64,000 nucleotides of DNA from NCBI GenBank assembly GCA_021850485.1, contig JAJZLY010000007.1, positions 1 to 64,000 of the forward strand. The letters are read 5' to 3'. Numbering within the stretch: the first letter of the stretch is position 1; each line of letters opens with the position of its first letter. Positions 33,904 through 43,355 of this stretch are shown here, one piece after another. The DNA is from Bacillota bacterium (GTDB lineage: Bacteria > Bacillota > Sulfobacillia > JAJZYS01 > JAJZLH01). The notes beneath the pieces were generated by a model. That model saw only the letters and a program-made list of their open reading frames with translations. It was not told the DNA's origin and searched no databases. The translations under genes and the position numbers were made by a program.

Positions 33904-34995
33904 CTAGCCTCCCTGAGCGGAAAGCGGCTGGTCGGTGCCTGGATCGAGGTGGCCCGCCCACCCGACCTCCGCCACCACCTCTTCTACCATCAGATTCGCC
34001 CCTTGATCTGATGTGTCCTCGGCCAGATCGACGGTCAGCTCAGCCAGCACCATGTCCCCGACCTCGAACCAAGCGGTGGCATGCCCCTCGAAGGTGGCGA
34101 GCGCCCCCTCCGTGCTGGCAAGACCATCCGCCCGGACGATCAAGCCGCCCGTCGCCGCCAGGTCGTCGCCAGCGGCCAGAGCCTGCACCAGCGCGCGGTC
34201 GTGACCGGAGAGCAGGCTGATCAGTACGCTCGCCCCGGGCTCACGCCACAGGGCACCGACCGGGCTTGAGGCGGCTGCCGCCACCACCAGCCGGGCCGGC
34301 CGATGAGAGGCCTGCATGCCCCAGCCGCTGACCATCAGGTGGCTGCGGCCAGCCGCCACCGTGCTGGCCAGATAGAGTCCCCAGTGCCGCCGGCCGAAGA
34401 CATCCAAAAACGCCTGGTCGCTAAGGGCGAAGGCAGCGCAGGGGGCCGCATCCAGGGCCCTTGGGTTATATGCAAAGGCCGCAAACGGCAGCACGGTCTC
34501 CTCAGCGCCGCGTGGATCAGCCACCGCCACAATGGCATTGACCGTGATGTTGTCAGCCGCGGCCTGCAGCAGGCTGCCGCCACATGCCTCACCGACCACC
34601 AGCAAAAAGTCGCCGAGGTCGACCGCATGCAGCAGGGAGAAGTCGACATAACCGACTGCCGCCCGCGGCACCGGGGCACCGGCCGGGGAGCGGACAAACA
34701 GCTTGGGGTCTTGCACCACCGACCAGTCACCGTGGTAAAACCGCCCTTGCCAAGCCTGATCGTCTACCGAGCTCACGCTGACGGTGAAGCGGCCGAGCGC
34801 TTGGATCATCGCGGCGGCGGCAAACTCCTTGGGGATGGCCGCCATCAGCCGGGCTGGGCTGAGGCCGCAGATGGCCAGCCAACAGCCGCCGTGCAGGTGG
34901 CAATGCTGGCCGTCGGCAACGGAGATCATCAGGGCACCGCGGATTCGGCGATCGTAGATCAGTTCCACCGGGTCAAGGAGCGACTGGCTATCCAT
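33904..34995 (-). CDS. Tandem flavin-reductase-like (FMN split-barrel) protein
   Basis: The 363-residue protein seems to contain two flavin-reductase-like split-barrel domains. The first (about 20-170) has a pattern of the ALMISVADGQ...LAICGLSPARLMAAIPK kind. The second (about 200-340) repeats it as HLMVSGWGMQASHRPARLVVAA. Such domains bind FMN or heme and reduce flavins or small molecules. I know of no standard place for a two-domain version in Mo-hydroxylase operons. It starts 15 bases after the deacetylase stop and ends 3 bases before the CoxG-like gene, so it is surely part of the operon. Function is unknown. Confidence 0.7.
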   Translation of the reverse strand: MDSQSLLDPVELIYDRRIRGALMISVADGQHCHLHGGCWLAICGLSPARLMAAIPKEFAAAAMIQALGRFTVSVSSVDDQAWQGRFYHGDWSVVQDPKLFVRSPAGAPVPRAAVGYVDFSLLHAVDLGDFLLVVGEACGGSLLQAAADNITVNAIVAVADPRGAEETVLPFAAFAYNPRALDAAPCAAFALSDQAFLDVFGRRHWGLYLASTVAAGRSHLMVSGWGMQASHRPARLVVAAAASSPVGALWREPGASVLISLLSGHDRALVQALAAGDDLAATGGLIVRADGLASTEGALATFEGHATAWFEVGDMVLAELTVDLAEDTSDQGANLMVEEVVAEVGWAGHLDPGTDQPLSAQGG

Positions 34996-35010
34996 CGGCT
35001 CATCACCCTC

Positions 35011-36468
35011 TCAGTGTGCGTCCAGGCAATGATCGGCGAATTCGGCCTCAGCCGGTTTCAGGCACCAGCAGACGGCCTCGGCCCGCTGGCGCAGGGCCGG
35101 TGCGCTAAAGCCAGGTGCGAAGATCGGCCAGTCCCAGTGTAGCGCCTGGGCGGGCTTGACGAAGCGGCGGGTCAGAAGCTTCACCTCAGGCAGCGGCACC
35201 CGCTCCGGACGCTGGCCACTGCCGAGCAGTTCCAGCCCCATGCGGGCGCCGGCCGCCGCCACCGCCAGCGGCGACCAGGCGGCTTTATCCGCCCAGACCC
35301 GAGCCGGCACCTGCCCGTCTTGACTAGACCGGCTCAGAGCACGCAGGGCTTCAGCCAGCACGGGCGCCGCCATCTGGCCTGCCTGGCGGCCGACATCTGT
35401 GGCGTCTTCGTCCCACGGTGGAGCCTGCACAGGCACGGTCAGCGGCCGTGGAAACTGTCCGTGCTCGATGGCGGCCACGCTCTGCAGGCAGACGGCCAGC
35501 ACCTCAGCCGGGGTCAGGGTTACGGTCCCAATCGCCACCGATCCGAGCTGCCCGGCCGCCACCAGTTTGAGCAGGGTCAACTGGGCGCCGGCGGTCACCT
35601 GCAGCCTGGGTGCTTGGTCGGAAAAGGCGGCCACCAAATCTTCGGCCGTCCAAAAGGCCACGTCTGGGCCCGCCGCCCGAACCGTCGTCAGCCAGTCGGC
35701 GAAAGAGTATAGCGCCTGGCTCACCATCTGGTGCGGCCGCAGCGGCGGCGGCTGCCAGGTGTCCTCGGCGGCGTTCACGCCACCGCCGAACGGATCGGCG
35801 TCCCAAAAGCGGGTGGTGACCAGTTCCGTGGGATGGGTGACGGCGTTGACCAAGCCCAGGCGGCCACCGGCAGATTGCTCTGCGATCGCCCGCCCGATCA
35901 TCCGCAGTGTCTGATCGTGGAGCTGTGGAATCTGGCTGAGCCATGGCTTAGGCACGGACACCGGGGCGGCCCAGTGCAGGACGCCAGCCAGCACCATCGG
36001 CCGGCCGTCGATATCGATGTAGCCGTTCCAAGCTTCCGAGTAAAAACAACGCACACCCCAACCCAAGAGGGCTGGGATCGCTTCTGCCGTCCAATTGCCG
36101 CCGGGTTGGGTGTACACCGTCGGCGCTTCACCGAACACCTCTGCCACCCGCATGAAGCCGGCCTGCTCGCGGGCGCGAAAGGCGTCCACCGCGGCCTGCC
36201 CCGCAAGCGTCGCCAACTGCTCGGCGATGGTTGGGTGGTAGCTGTGCGATGTGGAGTGAAAACCGATCTGGTGCCGGCCCAGAGCGCGCAACACATCTTG
36301 GCGCCCTCTTGCGAGGAGGGCGTCCACCTTCATGGCCGTGATCGGGAAGGTGGCCCGCACACCTTGCCGGCTGAGCAGCTCAGCCAGTGCCAGGGCAGCG
36401 TCGTCGCTCTCCGGGGTCAGGATGTCCTCGGTGTCAAAGCGCAGCAGGACCCGCACCGCATCGCTCAC
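35011..36468 (-). CDS. Polysaccharide-deacetylase-like (NodB-fold) protein with C-terminal extension
   Basis: The 485-residue protein has a NodB-type N-terminal half with the metal site pattern RFDTED (Asp12 or Asp15) and HSTSHSYHP (two His). A second half of about 200 residues is unrecognised. No signal peptide or membrane segment is seen, so it acts in the cytoplasm. There the substrate could be an N-acylated sugar made by the adjacent glycosyltransferase, or a cyclic amide, as in PuuE-type allantoinases. Its ATG overlaps the glycosyltransferase stop codon (ATGA). It is the second gene of the operon. Confidence 0.78.
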   Translation of the reverse strand: MSDAVRVLLRFDTEDILTPESDDAALALAELLSRQGVRATFPITAMKVDALLARGRQDVLRALGRHQIGFHSTSHSYHPTIAEQLATLAGQAAVDAFRAREQAGFMRVAEVFGEAPTVYTQPGGNWTAEAIPALLGWGVRCFYSEAWNGYIDIDGRPMVLAGVLHWAAPVSVPKPWLSQIPQLHDQTLRMIGRAIAEQSAGGRLGLVNAVTHPTELVTTRFWDADPFGGGVNAAEDTWQPPPLRPHQMVSQALYSFADWLTTVRAAGPDVAFWTAEDLVAAFSDQAPRLQVTAGAQLTLLKLVAAGQLGSVAIGTVTLTPAEVLAVCLQSVAAIEHGQFPRPLTVPVQAPPWDEDATDVGRQAGQMAAPVLAEALRALSRSSQDGQVPARVWADKAAWSPLAVAAAGARMGLELLGSGQRPERVPLPEVKLLTRRFVKPAQALHWDWPIFAPGFSAPALRQRAEAVCWCLKPAEAEFADHCLDAH

Positions 36469-37511
36469 CTGGCGGCTTCAGCCTGCACTGGCAGCGAGCC
36501 GGCCAGCACCGTCCGGTACAAGTCGGCGTAAAGGGCGGCCTCCTGATCGACGTTATAGACCGACGTCGCCCGCCGCTTGGCAGCTCGACCCAGCGCTACC
36601 CGCAGCGGCCGGTTCAGCGCCAGCTGGCGAGCCTCGGCCACCGCCTGACCCGGCTCAGAGAAGAGCAACCCGACCGCTTCTTGTCCGGCAACATGGCCGA
36701 GGGCCGCCCTGTTGCCCATGTTGTCCTGGGCCAAGGTGGGCTTGCCGAATGCCATCGCCTCGAGCAGGCTGTTGGCCAGCCCCTCCGCTTCCGAGGTGTT
36801 GAGGACCACGTCCGCGGCCCGGTACAGTCCGCCGACCTGCTCGTAGGGAACAGCACCCAGCCACTGCATCCACGGATGGGCCGCCGCCTTGGCTGCCACC
36901 TCGGCGACTAGAGCCGAGTCCATTTCGGCGCCAGCCACCAGCAGGCGCGCCTGGGGCACAGTGGGGAGCAGCCGCTCCACGATGTCGACGGCCGCCAGTG
37001 GCCTCTTGACGGCTCGCATCCCCGCTGGCAGAAAGAACACGATGTCCTGGGCCGAAAGTCCCAGTCGCCGGCGCCAGCTGGCACCGGGCGGCTTCAGGGC
37101 GCCCGGTGGCACCACCACCACCGGCGTGGTCAGTTCAGGCAGCAGTTGGCCGAGACGGGCGCCTTCAGAACGATCAAAGACCACCACCGCCGCCGCGTCT
37201 GCCAGCACTGGCAGTAGCGTCTGGCGGCCGCTGGGGTCGGCCAGATCCGCGGACAGGTCTGTGCCGGTCAGCGTGATCACGTAGGGGAGTCCATTGGCCT
37301 GTGCCACCTGGCGCACAGCCAGCCCAGTGCGCCGGGCATGCATGCCATGCAAAATCTGGACGCCGCTCAGCCGGTCACCTGTCTCGATGTCTGAGCGCCG
37401 CACTGGCGTTGCCGCCAGCCCCAGTTTGCCGACCGCCCGCGCCATGCGCTGGGCGGTGACGGTGTTGCCGCTTCCCGGCCACAGTTCGTCGGCCACCACA
37501 ATCTGAATCAA
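36465..37511 (-). CDS. GT4-family glycosyltransferase
   Basis: The 348-residue protein has the GT-B fold of family 4: an N-terminal acceptor domain, GMHARRTGLAV, and a C-terminal donor domain with the EX7E motif EAEGLANSLLEAM. It transfers a sugar from a nucleotide or lipid donor to an unknown acceptor. TTG 37511 follows GAAGGAG by 7 bases; a longer frame to 37541 lacks such a site. It is the first gene of the 11-gene molybdenum-hydroxylase operon and is coupled to the deacetylase. Confidence 0.85.
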   Translation of the reverse strand: MIQIVVADELWPGSGNTVTAQRMARAVGKLGLAATPVRRSDIETGDRLSGVQILHGMHARRTGLAVRQVAQANGLPYVITLTGTDLSADLADPSGRQTLLPVLADAAAVVVFDRSEGARLGQLLPELTTPVVVVPPGALKPPGASWRRRLGLSAQDIVFFLPAGMRAVKRPLAAVDIVERLLPTVPQARLLVAGAEMDSALVAEVAAKAAAHPWMQWLGAVPYEQVGGLYRAADVVLNTSEAEGLANSLLEAMAFGKPTLAQDNMGNRAALGHVAGQEAVGLLFSEPGQAVAEARQLALNRPLRVALGRAAKRRATSVYNVDQEAALYADLYRTVLAGSLPVQAEAAR

Positions 37512-37680
37512 GTTGATGCTCCTTCTCGGACTCTGAGCCAAGACAAGGCACTGGCGGGGTCCCTAAACTCCCCGGTGCAAACCTTCGACTGGAGTTAGTG
37601 TACCAGAGCCGGGCCGACCGTGCTACATAAAACATAGTAGCGGGTGGCGACTTGGGCCGGTGCCACGGCGCCGCCTCACG

Positions 37681-38538
37681 TCAACGCCCGATCAGGATGC
37701 CCAGGGCCAAGACACCGCCGACGATTAGGTCGATGCGCGCGGCCGAAGGCAGCAGCCGAGTCGACTCTGTCTCCCGGTACAGCCCGCCGACCAGCGGCAG
37801 AGCCAGCAGGCTCAGTGCGGACCAAGGCGGCAGGGCGCCCAGCAACATCCACAATGCCGGCAACACCACCCCGGTCGCCGCCAGTATTATGAGCAGGACT
37901 TTCCCCCGCCGCTCGCCGAGGCGGCCGACTAGGGTGCGCCGGCCCTTGGCCAAATCCTGAGTGCGGTCGCGCAGGTGATTGGCCACCAAGATCGCCGCCG
38001 TAAGCAGCCCCACCGCCACCCCGGCCAGCAAGCCGCCGACGGTGACCTGACCGCTGGCGGCCAGTTGCACGGCGATGACCTCCAAAGGACCCATCAGCCA
38101 GAACACCCAGGCCTCGCCCACGACGCTGGCCGAAAGCGGCCTCGGACCCAAGCTGTACAGTCCGTTGCCAGCCGCTGCCAACAGGCCCATGGCCAATAGC
38201 GGCCAGCCTCTGGCGGCCACCAGCACCAGCCCGCCGCCCAGAGCCAGCAGGAAGATCAATACCGCCAGTTGGGCGACCCGGCCGGCGGAAAGTTCGCCGC
38301 TGACCAGCACGCCGGCGATACCAGCAGATTCCCGGCTGTCCAGTCCGTGATGGAAGTCCGCATATTCGTTGATCACATTAGCCCCGATCTGGAGCAACAC
38401 CGCCACTGCCACCATCACCAGCCACAGCGGCCAGGAGAACTGCCGGCCGGCGGCCAGCGCACCGCCCACCAGCACGGGCGCCGCCGTGGCGGCCAAGGTG
38501 GGTAGGCGGGTCAACCGCAGTAGCTGACGCCAGCTCAC
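37681..38538 (-). CDS. menA: 1,4-dihydroxy-2-naphthoate polyprenyltransferase
   Basis: The 285-residue membrane protein has eight or nine hydrophobic segments and the two Asp-rich motifs of the UbiA family: NVINEYADFHHGLD and NHLRDRTQD. It attaches the isoprenoid chain to dihydroxynaphthoate, the last but one step of menaquinone synthesis. GTG 38538 overlaps the menE stop (GTGA). It is the last gene of the men operon. Confidence 0.94.
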   Translation of the reverse strand: MSWRQLLRLTRLPTLAATAAPVLVGGALAAGRQFSWPLWLVMVAVAVLLQIGANVINEYADFHHGLDSRESAGIAGVLVSGELSAGRVAQLAVLIFLLALGGGLVLVAARGWPLLAMGLLAAAGNGLYSLGPRPLSASVVGEAWVFWLMGPLEVIAVQLAASGQVTVGGLLAGVAVGLLTAAILVANHLRDRTQDLAKGRRTLVGRLGERRGKVLLIILAATGVVLPALWMLLGALPPWSALSLLALPLVGGLYRETESTRLLPSAARIDLIVGGVLALGILIGR

Positions 38539-39947
38539 GGCCGTACCTCGGCCTGTTCAGCCAGCGCCGCCAACTCGCCGTGCAACACCTTGCCCAGGGG
38601 GCCTTTGGGCAGTTGTGAGACGAAGCGGATCTCCTTCGGGACCTGGTACGGCGCCAAGAAGCTGCGACAGTGGGCGAGCAGCGACTGTGCGCCGATGCGG
38701 CGATCGGGCACCACCACCAGCGCCCACGGCACTTGGCCCCAAGTTGCGTCCAGGTGGCCAAACACGGCGGCGTCGAGCACAACTGGATGGCTCCTCAACA
38801 CCAACTCCACCTCATAGGGCGTCACCTTCTCGCCGCCGGAGATGATCAGGTCTTGAGCTCTGCCCCCGACCCAAAGTTCCCCCTGGTCTCCCAATCTGCC
38901 CACATCGCCCGTATGCAGCCAGCCACCCTGGAGCACCTGGCGGCTGGCCGTTTCATCTTGCCAGTAGCCTGAGAACAGGGTCGGCCCTGCGATCAAGATT
39001 TCTCCCTCAGCCTCGGTCCCATCGATGCGGATCTGGCTGGAAGATAGCGGCCAGCCGGCGCTGGCGGTCAGGGCTGCCGGCGATCCAGGCGGCAACACTG
39101 CCACCTGGGAAGCGGTCTCGGTCAGACCGTAGGTGGTCGCCACCGGCAGGCCACGCCCGATGGCCTCTTCCAGCATCTCGCGCGGCGCTGGCCCGCCGCC
39201 GATCATCGCCAGGCGCAGGCCAGATGGCAGGGCGTGGCGGAGCGCCAACAGGCGCTGCAAGGTGGTGGCGACCAGGGAGAGGTGCGTCAGCTGATGGCGG
39301 TCAATGGCGTCTGCCATGGCCTCTGCCGAAAAGTCCTCGGCCAGGGCAACGGGTATCTGTGCCAGCGCCGAGCGCACCAGGATGCCAAGGCCGCCCACAT
39401 GAAACAGCGGCAATGAGGCCAGCCAGCGGTCAGTGGGCTGGACGCCGATCAGGTCGAGATGCTGGCGGGCGCTGGCGATCAGCGCGCCCTGGCTGAGGAT
39501 GGCGCCCTTGGCCGTACCGGTGGTCCCGGAAGTAAAAATGATCAGGGCCGGCGTGTCGGCGTGCCGTGGCGCCCTCACCACGGTCTCACTGGCGACAGGC
39601 AGCTCCTCGGCAGTCGGCTGCTCGGCAGTGAGGGTGCAGGTGGCTTCCACCAAGGCGATACGTCGGTCCCGCTCGGCACTCGGCAGCCGGGGGTCCAGCG
39701 GCACAGCTACCGCCGCCAGGCTCCAGATCGCCCACAGCGCCTCCACCATCTGCCGCCCGTGCGGCAAGACTAGGGCCACCCGATCGCCAGGGCCCACCCC
39801 CTGGGCGACCAGCGAGTTGGCGACGCGCTGCACCTGCTCGTCGAGCTGCCGCCAGGTCAGGGCAAAGCTGGCGTCCAGCAGCGCCGACTCATCTGGGCGC
39901 TGACTGGCCGCCAGGCGGATCAACTGGCCCAAGGCGGGCTGCGCCAT
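38535..39947 (-). CDS. menE: O-succinylbenzoate-CoA ligase
   Basis: The 470-residue adenylate-forming enzyme has the AMP-binding signature TSGTTGTAKGA, the later TYGLTE and HTGDVG motifs, and a catalytic Lys region near the end (KGPLGKVL). It activates o-succinylbenzoate with ATP and CoA. It lies between menB and menA with 3-base and overlapping junctions. Confidence 0.94.
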   Translation of the reverse strand: MAQPALGQLIRLAASQRPDESALLDASFALTWRQLDEQVQRVANSLVAQGVGPGDRVALVLPHGRQMVEALWAIWSLAAVAVPLDPRLPSAERDRRIALVEATCTLTAEQPTAEELPVASETVVRAPRHADTPALIIFTSGTTGTAKGAILSQGALIASARQHLDLIGVQPTDRWLASLPLFHVGGLGILVRSALAQIPVALAEDFSAEAMADAIDRHQLTHLSLVATTLQRLLALRHALPSGLRLAMIGGGPAPREMLEEAIGRGLPVATTYGLTETASQVAVLPPGSPAALTASAGWPLSSSQIRIDGTEAEGEILIAGPTLFSGYWQDETASRQVLQGGWLHTGDVGRLGDQGELWVGGRAQDLIISGGEKVTPYEVELVLRSHPVVLDAAVFGHLDATWGQVPWALVVVPDRRIGAQSLLAHCRSFLAPYQVPKEIRFVSQLPKGPLGKVLHGELAALAEQAEVRP

Positions 39948-39950
39948 CGT

Positions 39951-40787
39951 CTAGGGCAGGCGCGGGAACTTCTTGAAGTCGGGAGCGCGTTTTTCCAAAT
40001 AGGCGTTGCGTCCCTCTTGGCCCTCGGCCGACATGTAATAGAGCATGGTGGCATCTCCCGCCAGTTGCTGGATTCCAGCCAGGCCGTCGGTGTCGGCGTT
40101 GAAGGCAGCCTTGAGGAAGCGCAGGGCGATCGGGCTCTTTTGCAACATCTCGCGGGCCCACTCGACGGTCTCCGCCTCCAGCTCGGCCAGCGGCACGACC
40201 TGATTGACCAACCCCATCTGCAACGCCTCTTGGGCATCGTACTGGCGGCATAGATACCAGATCTCCCGGGCCCGCTTGTGCCCGACCATGCGGGCCAGCA
40301 TGGTGGCACCGTAGCCGGCGTCGAAGCTGCCGACTTTGGGTCCAGTCTGACCAAAGCGGGCGTTATCGGCGGCAATGGTGAGATCGCACACGACGTGCAA
40401 AACATGGCCGCCGCCGATGGCGTAGCCTGCCACCATGGCGATCACCGGCTTGGGCAAAAGCCGGATCTGCCGCTGCAGGGCCAGCACGTTGAGTCTGGGC
40501 ACACCGTCTTTGCCCACATACCCGGCGTCTCCGCGAATCCGCTGGTCGCCGCCCGAGCAAAACGCCTGGTCTCCCTGACCGGTGAGGATCACCACCCCCA
40601 CCTCGGGGTCCTCGTGCGCTCGGGTGAAGGCCTGAGCGAGCTCATCCACCGTCTCCGGACGAAACGCATTGCGCACCTCGGGGCGGTTGATCGTGATCTT
40701 GGCCATGCCCTCAGCCGCTTCATAGATCACGTCTTGGTAGCTGCCTTGGCGCTGCCAGTTGGGGATCTTGCGCATCTGTTCAGCCAC
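39951..40787 (-). CDS. menB: 1,4-dihydroxy-2-naphthoyl-CoA synthase
   Basis: The 278-residue crotonase-fold enzyme has the MenB features [17 protein letters not shown], and [24 protein letters not shown]-type residues, with the C-terminal [14 protein letters not shown] pattern. It closes the second ring of the naphthoquinone. GTG 40787 follows GGAGGG by 7 bases and touches the menH stop codon. Confidence 0.95.
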   Translation of the reverse strand: MAEQMRKIPNWQRQGSYQDVIYEAAEGMAKITINRPEVRNAFRPETVDELAQAFTRAHEDPEVGVVILTGQGDQAFCSGGDQRIRGDAGYVGKDGVPRLNVLALQRQIRLLPKPVIAMVAGYAIGGGHVLHVVCDLTIAADNARFGQTGPKVGSFDAGYGATMLARMVGHKRAREIWYLCRQYDAQEALQMGLVNQVVPLAELEAETVEWAREMLQKSPIALRFLKAAFNADTDGLAGIQQLAGDATMLYYMSAEGQEGRNAYLEKRAPDFKKFPRLP

Positions 40788-41632
40788 TAGCGGACCCTCC
40801 TTTGATCGGACACGCGGATCTGATCGTCCGGTCTGGGCGTCATCACCTGGCGCAAAAACGTCCAGATGGCTTCGGCTGCCTCGGCTGGTGCCTCCAGGTG
40901 GAGATTGTGCCCGGCGCCGGATACCACCGCTCCCTCAGCCTTGGGGATGGCCGCCACCAGCCGCTCCAATTGGCTTACATAGGTCTGGTCCTCGCGGCCA
41001 GCCAGCACCAATGTCGGCACCGCCAGTCCGGCCAGCTGCTCTGTGCTGAGGCCGGTACGGGCCTGGCCACCACCGGCCAGCGCCTCAGCTAGCCCGATCG
41101 GGTCTTGGCCCATGCGGATGCGCCGTTGGGCGGCCAGGCGGCTGGCTGGCAGACGGCGCTGGCTGGCAAATACGCTCTGGGTCTCCCAGCGAGCCACGAA
41201 CGCGGAAATCGAGTCTCGGGACATCTGGGCGGCAAGGGCGAGGTCGGCGGCCAGTCTGTCTTGGCGCTGAGAGTCGGGCAGGGCCAGGCTCATGCTTTCC
41301 AACACCAGCGCCCACCACCGCCGCGGCTGGTCAAGGGCCGCCCGGGCCGCCAGGCGGGCGCCAAAGGAATATCCGACCAGCGCCGCCTGGGCAACCTCAA
41401 GCCGGTCCAACAGCTCACTCAGCGCAGCGAGCGTCTCCTCAACGTACGAGGCGGCCGCTATGCCCAGGCTCCGGCCGTGGCCGGGCAGATCGACCGCCAC
41501 CGTTCGAAAGCCGGCGCAAAGTCGATCTTGGAGGTCAGCCATCGACCGGCCGTCTTGGGCAAAGCCGTGCAACAAGACGACCGTCGGCCCTGAGCCACGC
41601 ACGGTCGTGGCCAGCGGCGTGAGCTTAGACAC
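40787..41632 (-). CDS. menH: SHCHC synthase, alpha/beta hydrolase
   Basis: The 281-residue alpha/beta-hydrolase has the oxyanion motif LLHGFAQDG, the nucleophile elbow GYSFGA, and the C-terminal catalytic His in [11 protein letters not shown]. By position between menD and menB it is MenH, which removes pyruvate from the MenD product. GTG 41632 follows GGGGAGG by 9 bases. The frame continues upstream inside menD. Confidence 0.9.
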   Translation of the reverse strand: MSKLTPLATTVRGSGPTVVLLHGFAQDGRSMADLQDRLCAGFRTVAVDLPGHGRSLGIAAASYVEETLAALSELLDRLEVAQAALVGYSFGARLAARAALDQPRRWWALVLESMSLALPDSQRQDRLAADLALAAQMSRDSISAFVARWETQSVFASQRRLPASRLAAQRRIRMGQDPIGLAEALAGGGQARTGLSTEQLAGLAVPTLVLAGREDQTYVSQLERLVAAIPKAEGAVVSGAGHNLHLEAPAEAAEAIWTFLRQVMTPRPDDQIRVSDQRRVR

Positions 41633-43355
41633 GACTGCGCACCTCCCCGATCGCAGCCAGGGCCCGGCCCCCCGCTTCTTGCCACAACGCTTGATGACCA
41701 AGGAGGTTCGCTCTCCGCTCGCTAGGCACCTCGATCACATCAACGCCGCGGGAAGCTGCAGGTCGGGACAGAGCCTGGCGCAAGCCAGGGCGCGTAGCGA
41801 CCCGCTGCCAGCTGCCGCCCCAGGCCAAGACCAGTTCTTGGAACGACTGGCCGTGCGGCGTTCCAAACACCGTCTCGAACTCGGGCGCCGCCACCTGTGG
41901 CAGCATGGAAAAAATACCGCCGCCGTCGTTGTGAATCAGCACCACCCGGAGCGAAAGACCCAGCCGTCTGGCGGTGAGCAGGGCGGATTGGTCGTGCAAA
42001 AAAGACAGATCCCCGATCAGTAAGGTGGGGTGGGTGCCGCTGCTGGCCACTCCCAGCGCCGTCGACGTGACGCCGTCGATGCCGCTGGCACCGCGGTTGG
42101 CGAAGATCTCCACCAGTCTGCCGCCCACCGGCCAGGTGGCGTCCAGATCGCGAATCGGCATGGAATTTCCGACCACCAGCGGCCGACCTGCACCAAGCGC
42201 AGTTCGCAGGGTCAAGACGGTGGAGAGTTCGCTCAGTGGCCCTTGACTCGCCCCGAGCACCTCCTGCCACGCCGCCTGGTCGGCCATCTGCCAGCGTTCG
42301 CTCCAGATCCTGTCGGGTCGTTGCCGAATGCGCCCGGCCAGAGCTGCGGCGGCCAGGCCCAGTTGGCCAGGGACCACCAGGCCCTCGCCAAGGGCGGGGT
42401 CTGGCCACGTCGCCGTATCCGCCAGCCAGACCCGGGGAACGTCTTGCCATTCGCTCAGGGTACGCAGCAGGGCCGCCGAAATGGGTGCCTGACCCGCCAT
42501 CAGCAAGACCTCGGGGCGAAGCTGCTGGCGGACCTCTTGGTCACGCAGGAAGAGATCGTAGTGTGCGATCCGCGCCGCTCCTTGGCCGGGACCGGTCCGT
42601 AGCTGGGACAAGGGATCGACTAGGATCGGCCAGCCCAGCGTCTTAGCCAGGTGCAAGAGCGGCCGGCCATGGACGTGTGCGGGAAGAGGCCCAGCCACCA
42701 CCAGGCCACGTCTGCCAGCCAGACGAGCCTCAGCCGCGCCCACGGTGGGGCGGGTCGGCGCCGTCGTCGCCGTCCCCCATAGGAGCTGGGGCGAAGTCTG
42801 GGCACTGACTTTGGCGGTCGCAAACAGCGGCTCGCGCAGGGGCAGATTGATGTGCACCGGCCCCATCGGCGCGCCCTGGGCGACTGCCAGGGCCCGGGCT
42901 GTGATGTAGGCCGGGAACAGACTTTGGGTGGCATCGGCCAAGGCGTCGGCGAAGATCTCCCAGGCACCCAACACCTGGTCGCCAAACAAGCGGGTCTGAG
43001 AAATCGTCTGCGGTGCACCGACTCCTTGCGCTTCTGGCGGTCGGTCGGCGGTCAGCACGATCAGGGGCACCTGGCCGTGGGCAGCCTCCACCACCGCCGG
43101 CATCAGATTGGCGGCCGCTGTCCCCGAGGTGGTGAGGATCGCAACCGGTGCACGACTGGCTTTCGCCCGCCCCAAGGCGAAGAAGCCCATCGACCGTTCG
43201 TCGAGGTGGACGGTGACCTCGAGGCCGCTATGGCGGCTAAGAGCCAACGCCAGCGGCCCCGAGCGCGACCCTGGTGCCAAGCAGACCGTCTCAACACCGC
43301 CAGCGACTAGCGCATCGGCCAGTGCAGTTAGGGCTGGATGGTCAGCGCCAGCCAT
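41625..43355 (-). CDS. menD: 2-succinyl-5-enolpyruvyl-6-hydroxy-3-cyclohexene-1-carboxylate synthase
   Basis: The 576-residue ThDP-dependent enzyme has the MenD signatures: APGSRSGPLALAL near the start, HLDERSMGFFALG, TSGTAAANL and the C-terminal ThDP-binding LIGDLSFLHD...HNDGGGIF pattern. It joins 2-oxoglutarate to isochorismate. ATG 43355 follows GGTGGAG; the gene overlaps menF by 14 bases and menH by 8. Confidence 0.95.
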   Translation of the reverse strand: MAGADHPALTALADALVAGGVETVCLAPGSRSGPLALALSRHSGLEVTVHLDERSMGFFALGRAKASRAPVAILTTSGTAAANLMPAVVEAAHGQVPLIVLTADRPPEAQGVGAPQTISQTRLFGDQVLGAWEIFADALADATQSLFPAYITARALAVAQGAPMGPVHINLPLREPLFATAKVSAQTSPQLLWGTATTAPTRPTVGAAEARLAGRRGLVVAGPLPAHVHGRPLLHLAKTLGWPILVDPLSQLRTGPGQGAARIAHYDLFLRDQEVRQQLRPEVLLMAGQAPISAALLRTLSEWQDVPRVWLADTATWPDPALGEGLVVPGQLGLAAAALAGRIRQRPDRIWSERWQMADQAAWQEVLGASQGPLSELSTVLTLRTALGAGRPLVVGNSMPIRDLDATWPVGGRLVEIFANRGASGIDGVTSTALGVASSGTHPTLLIGDLSFLHDQSALLTARRLGLSLRVVLIHNDGGGIFSMLPQVAAPEFETVFGTPHGQSFQELVLAWGGSWQRVATRPGLRQALSRPAASRGVDVIEVPSERRANLLGHQALWQEAGGRALAAIGEVRSRV

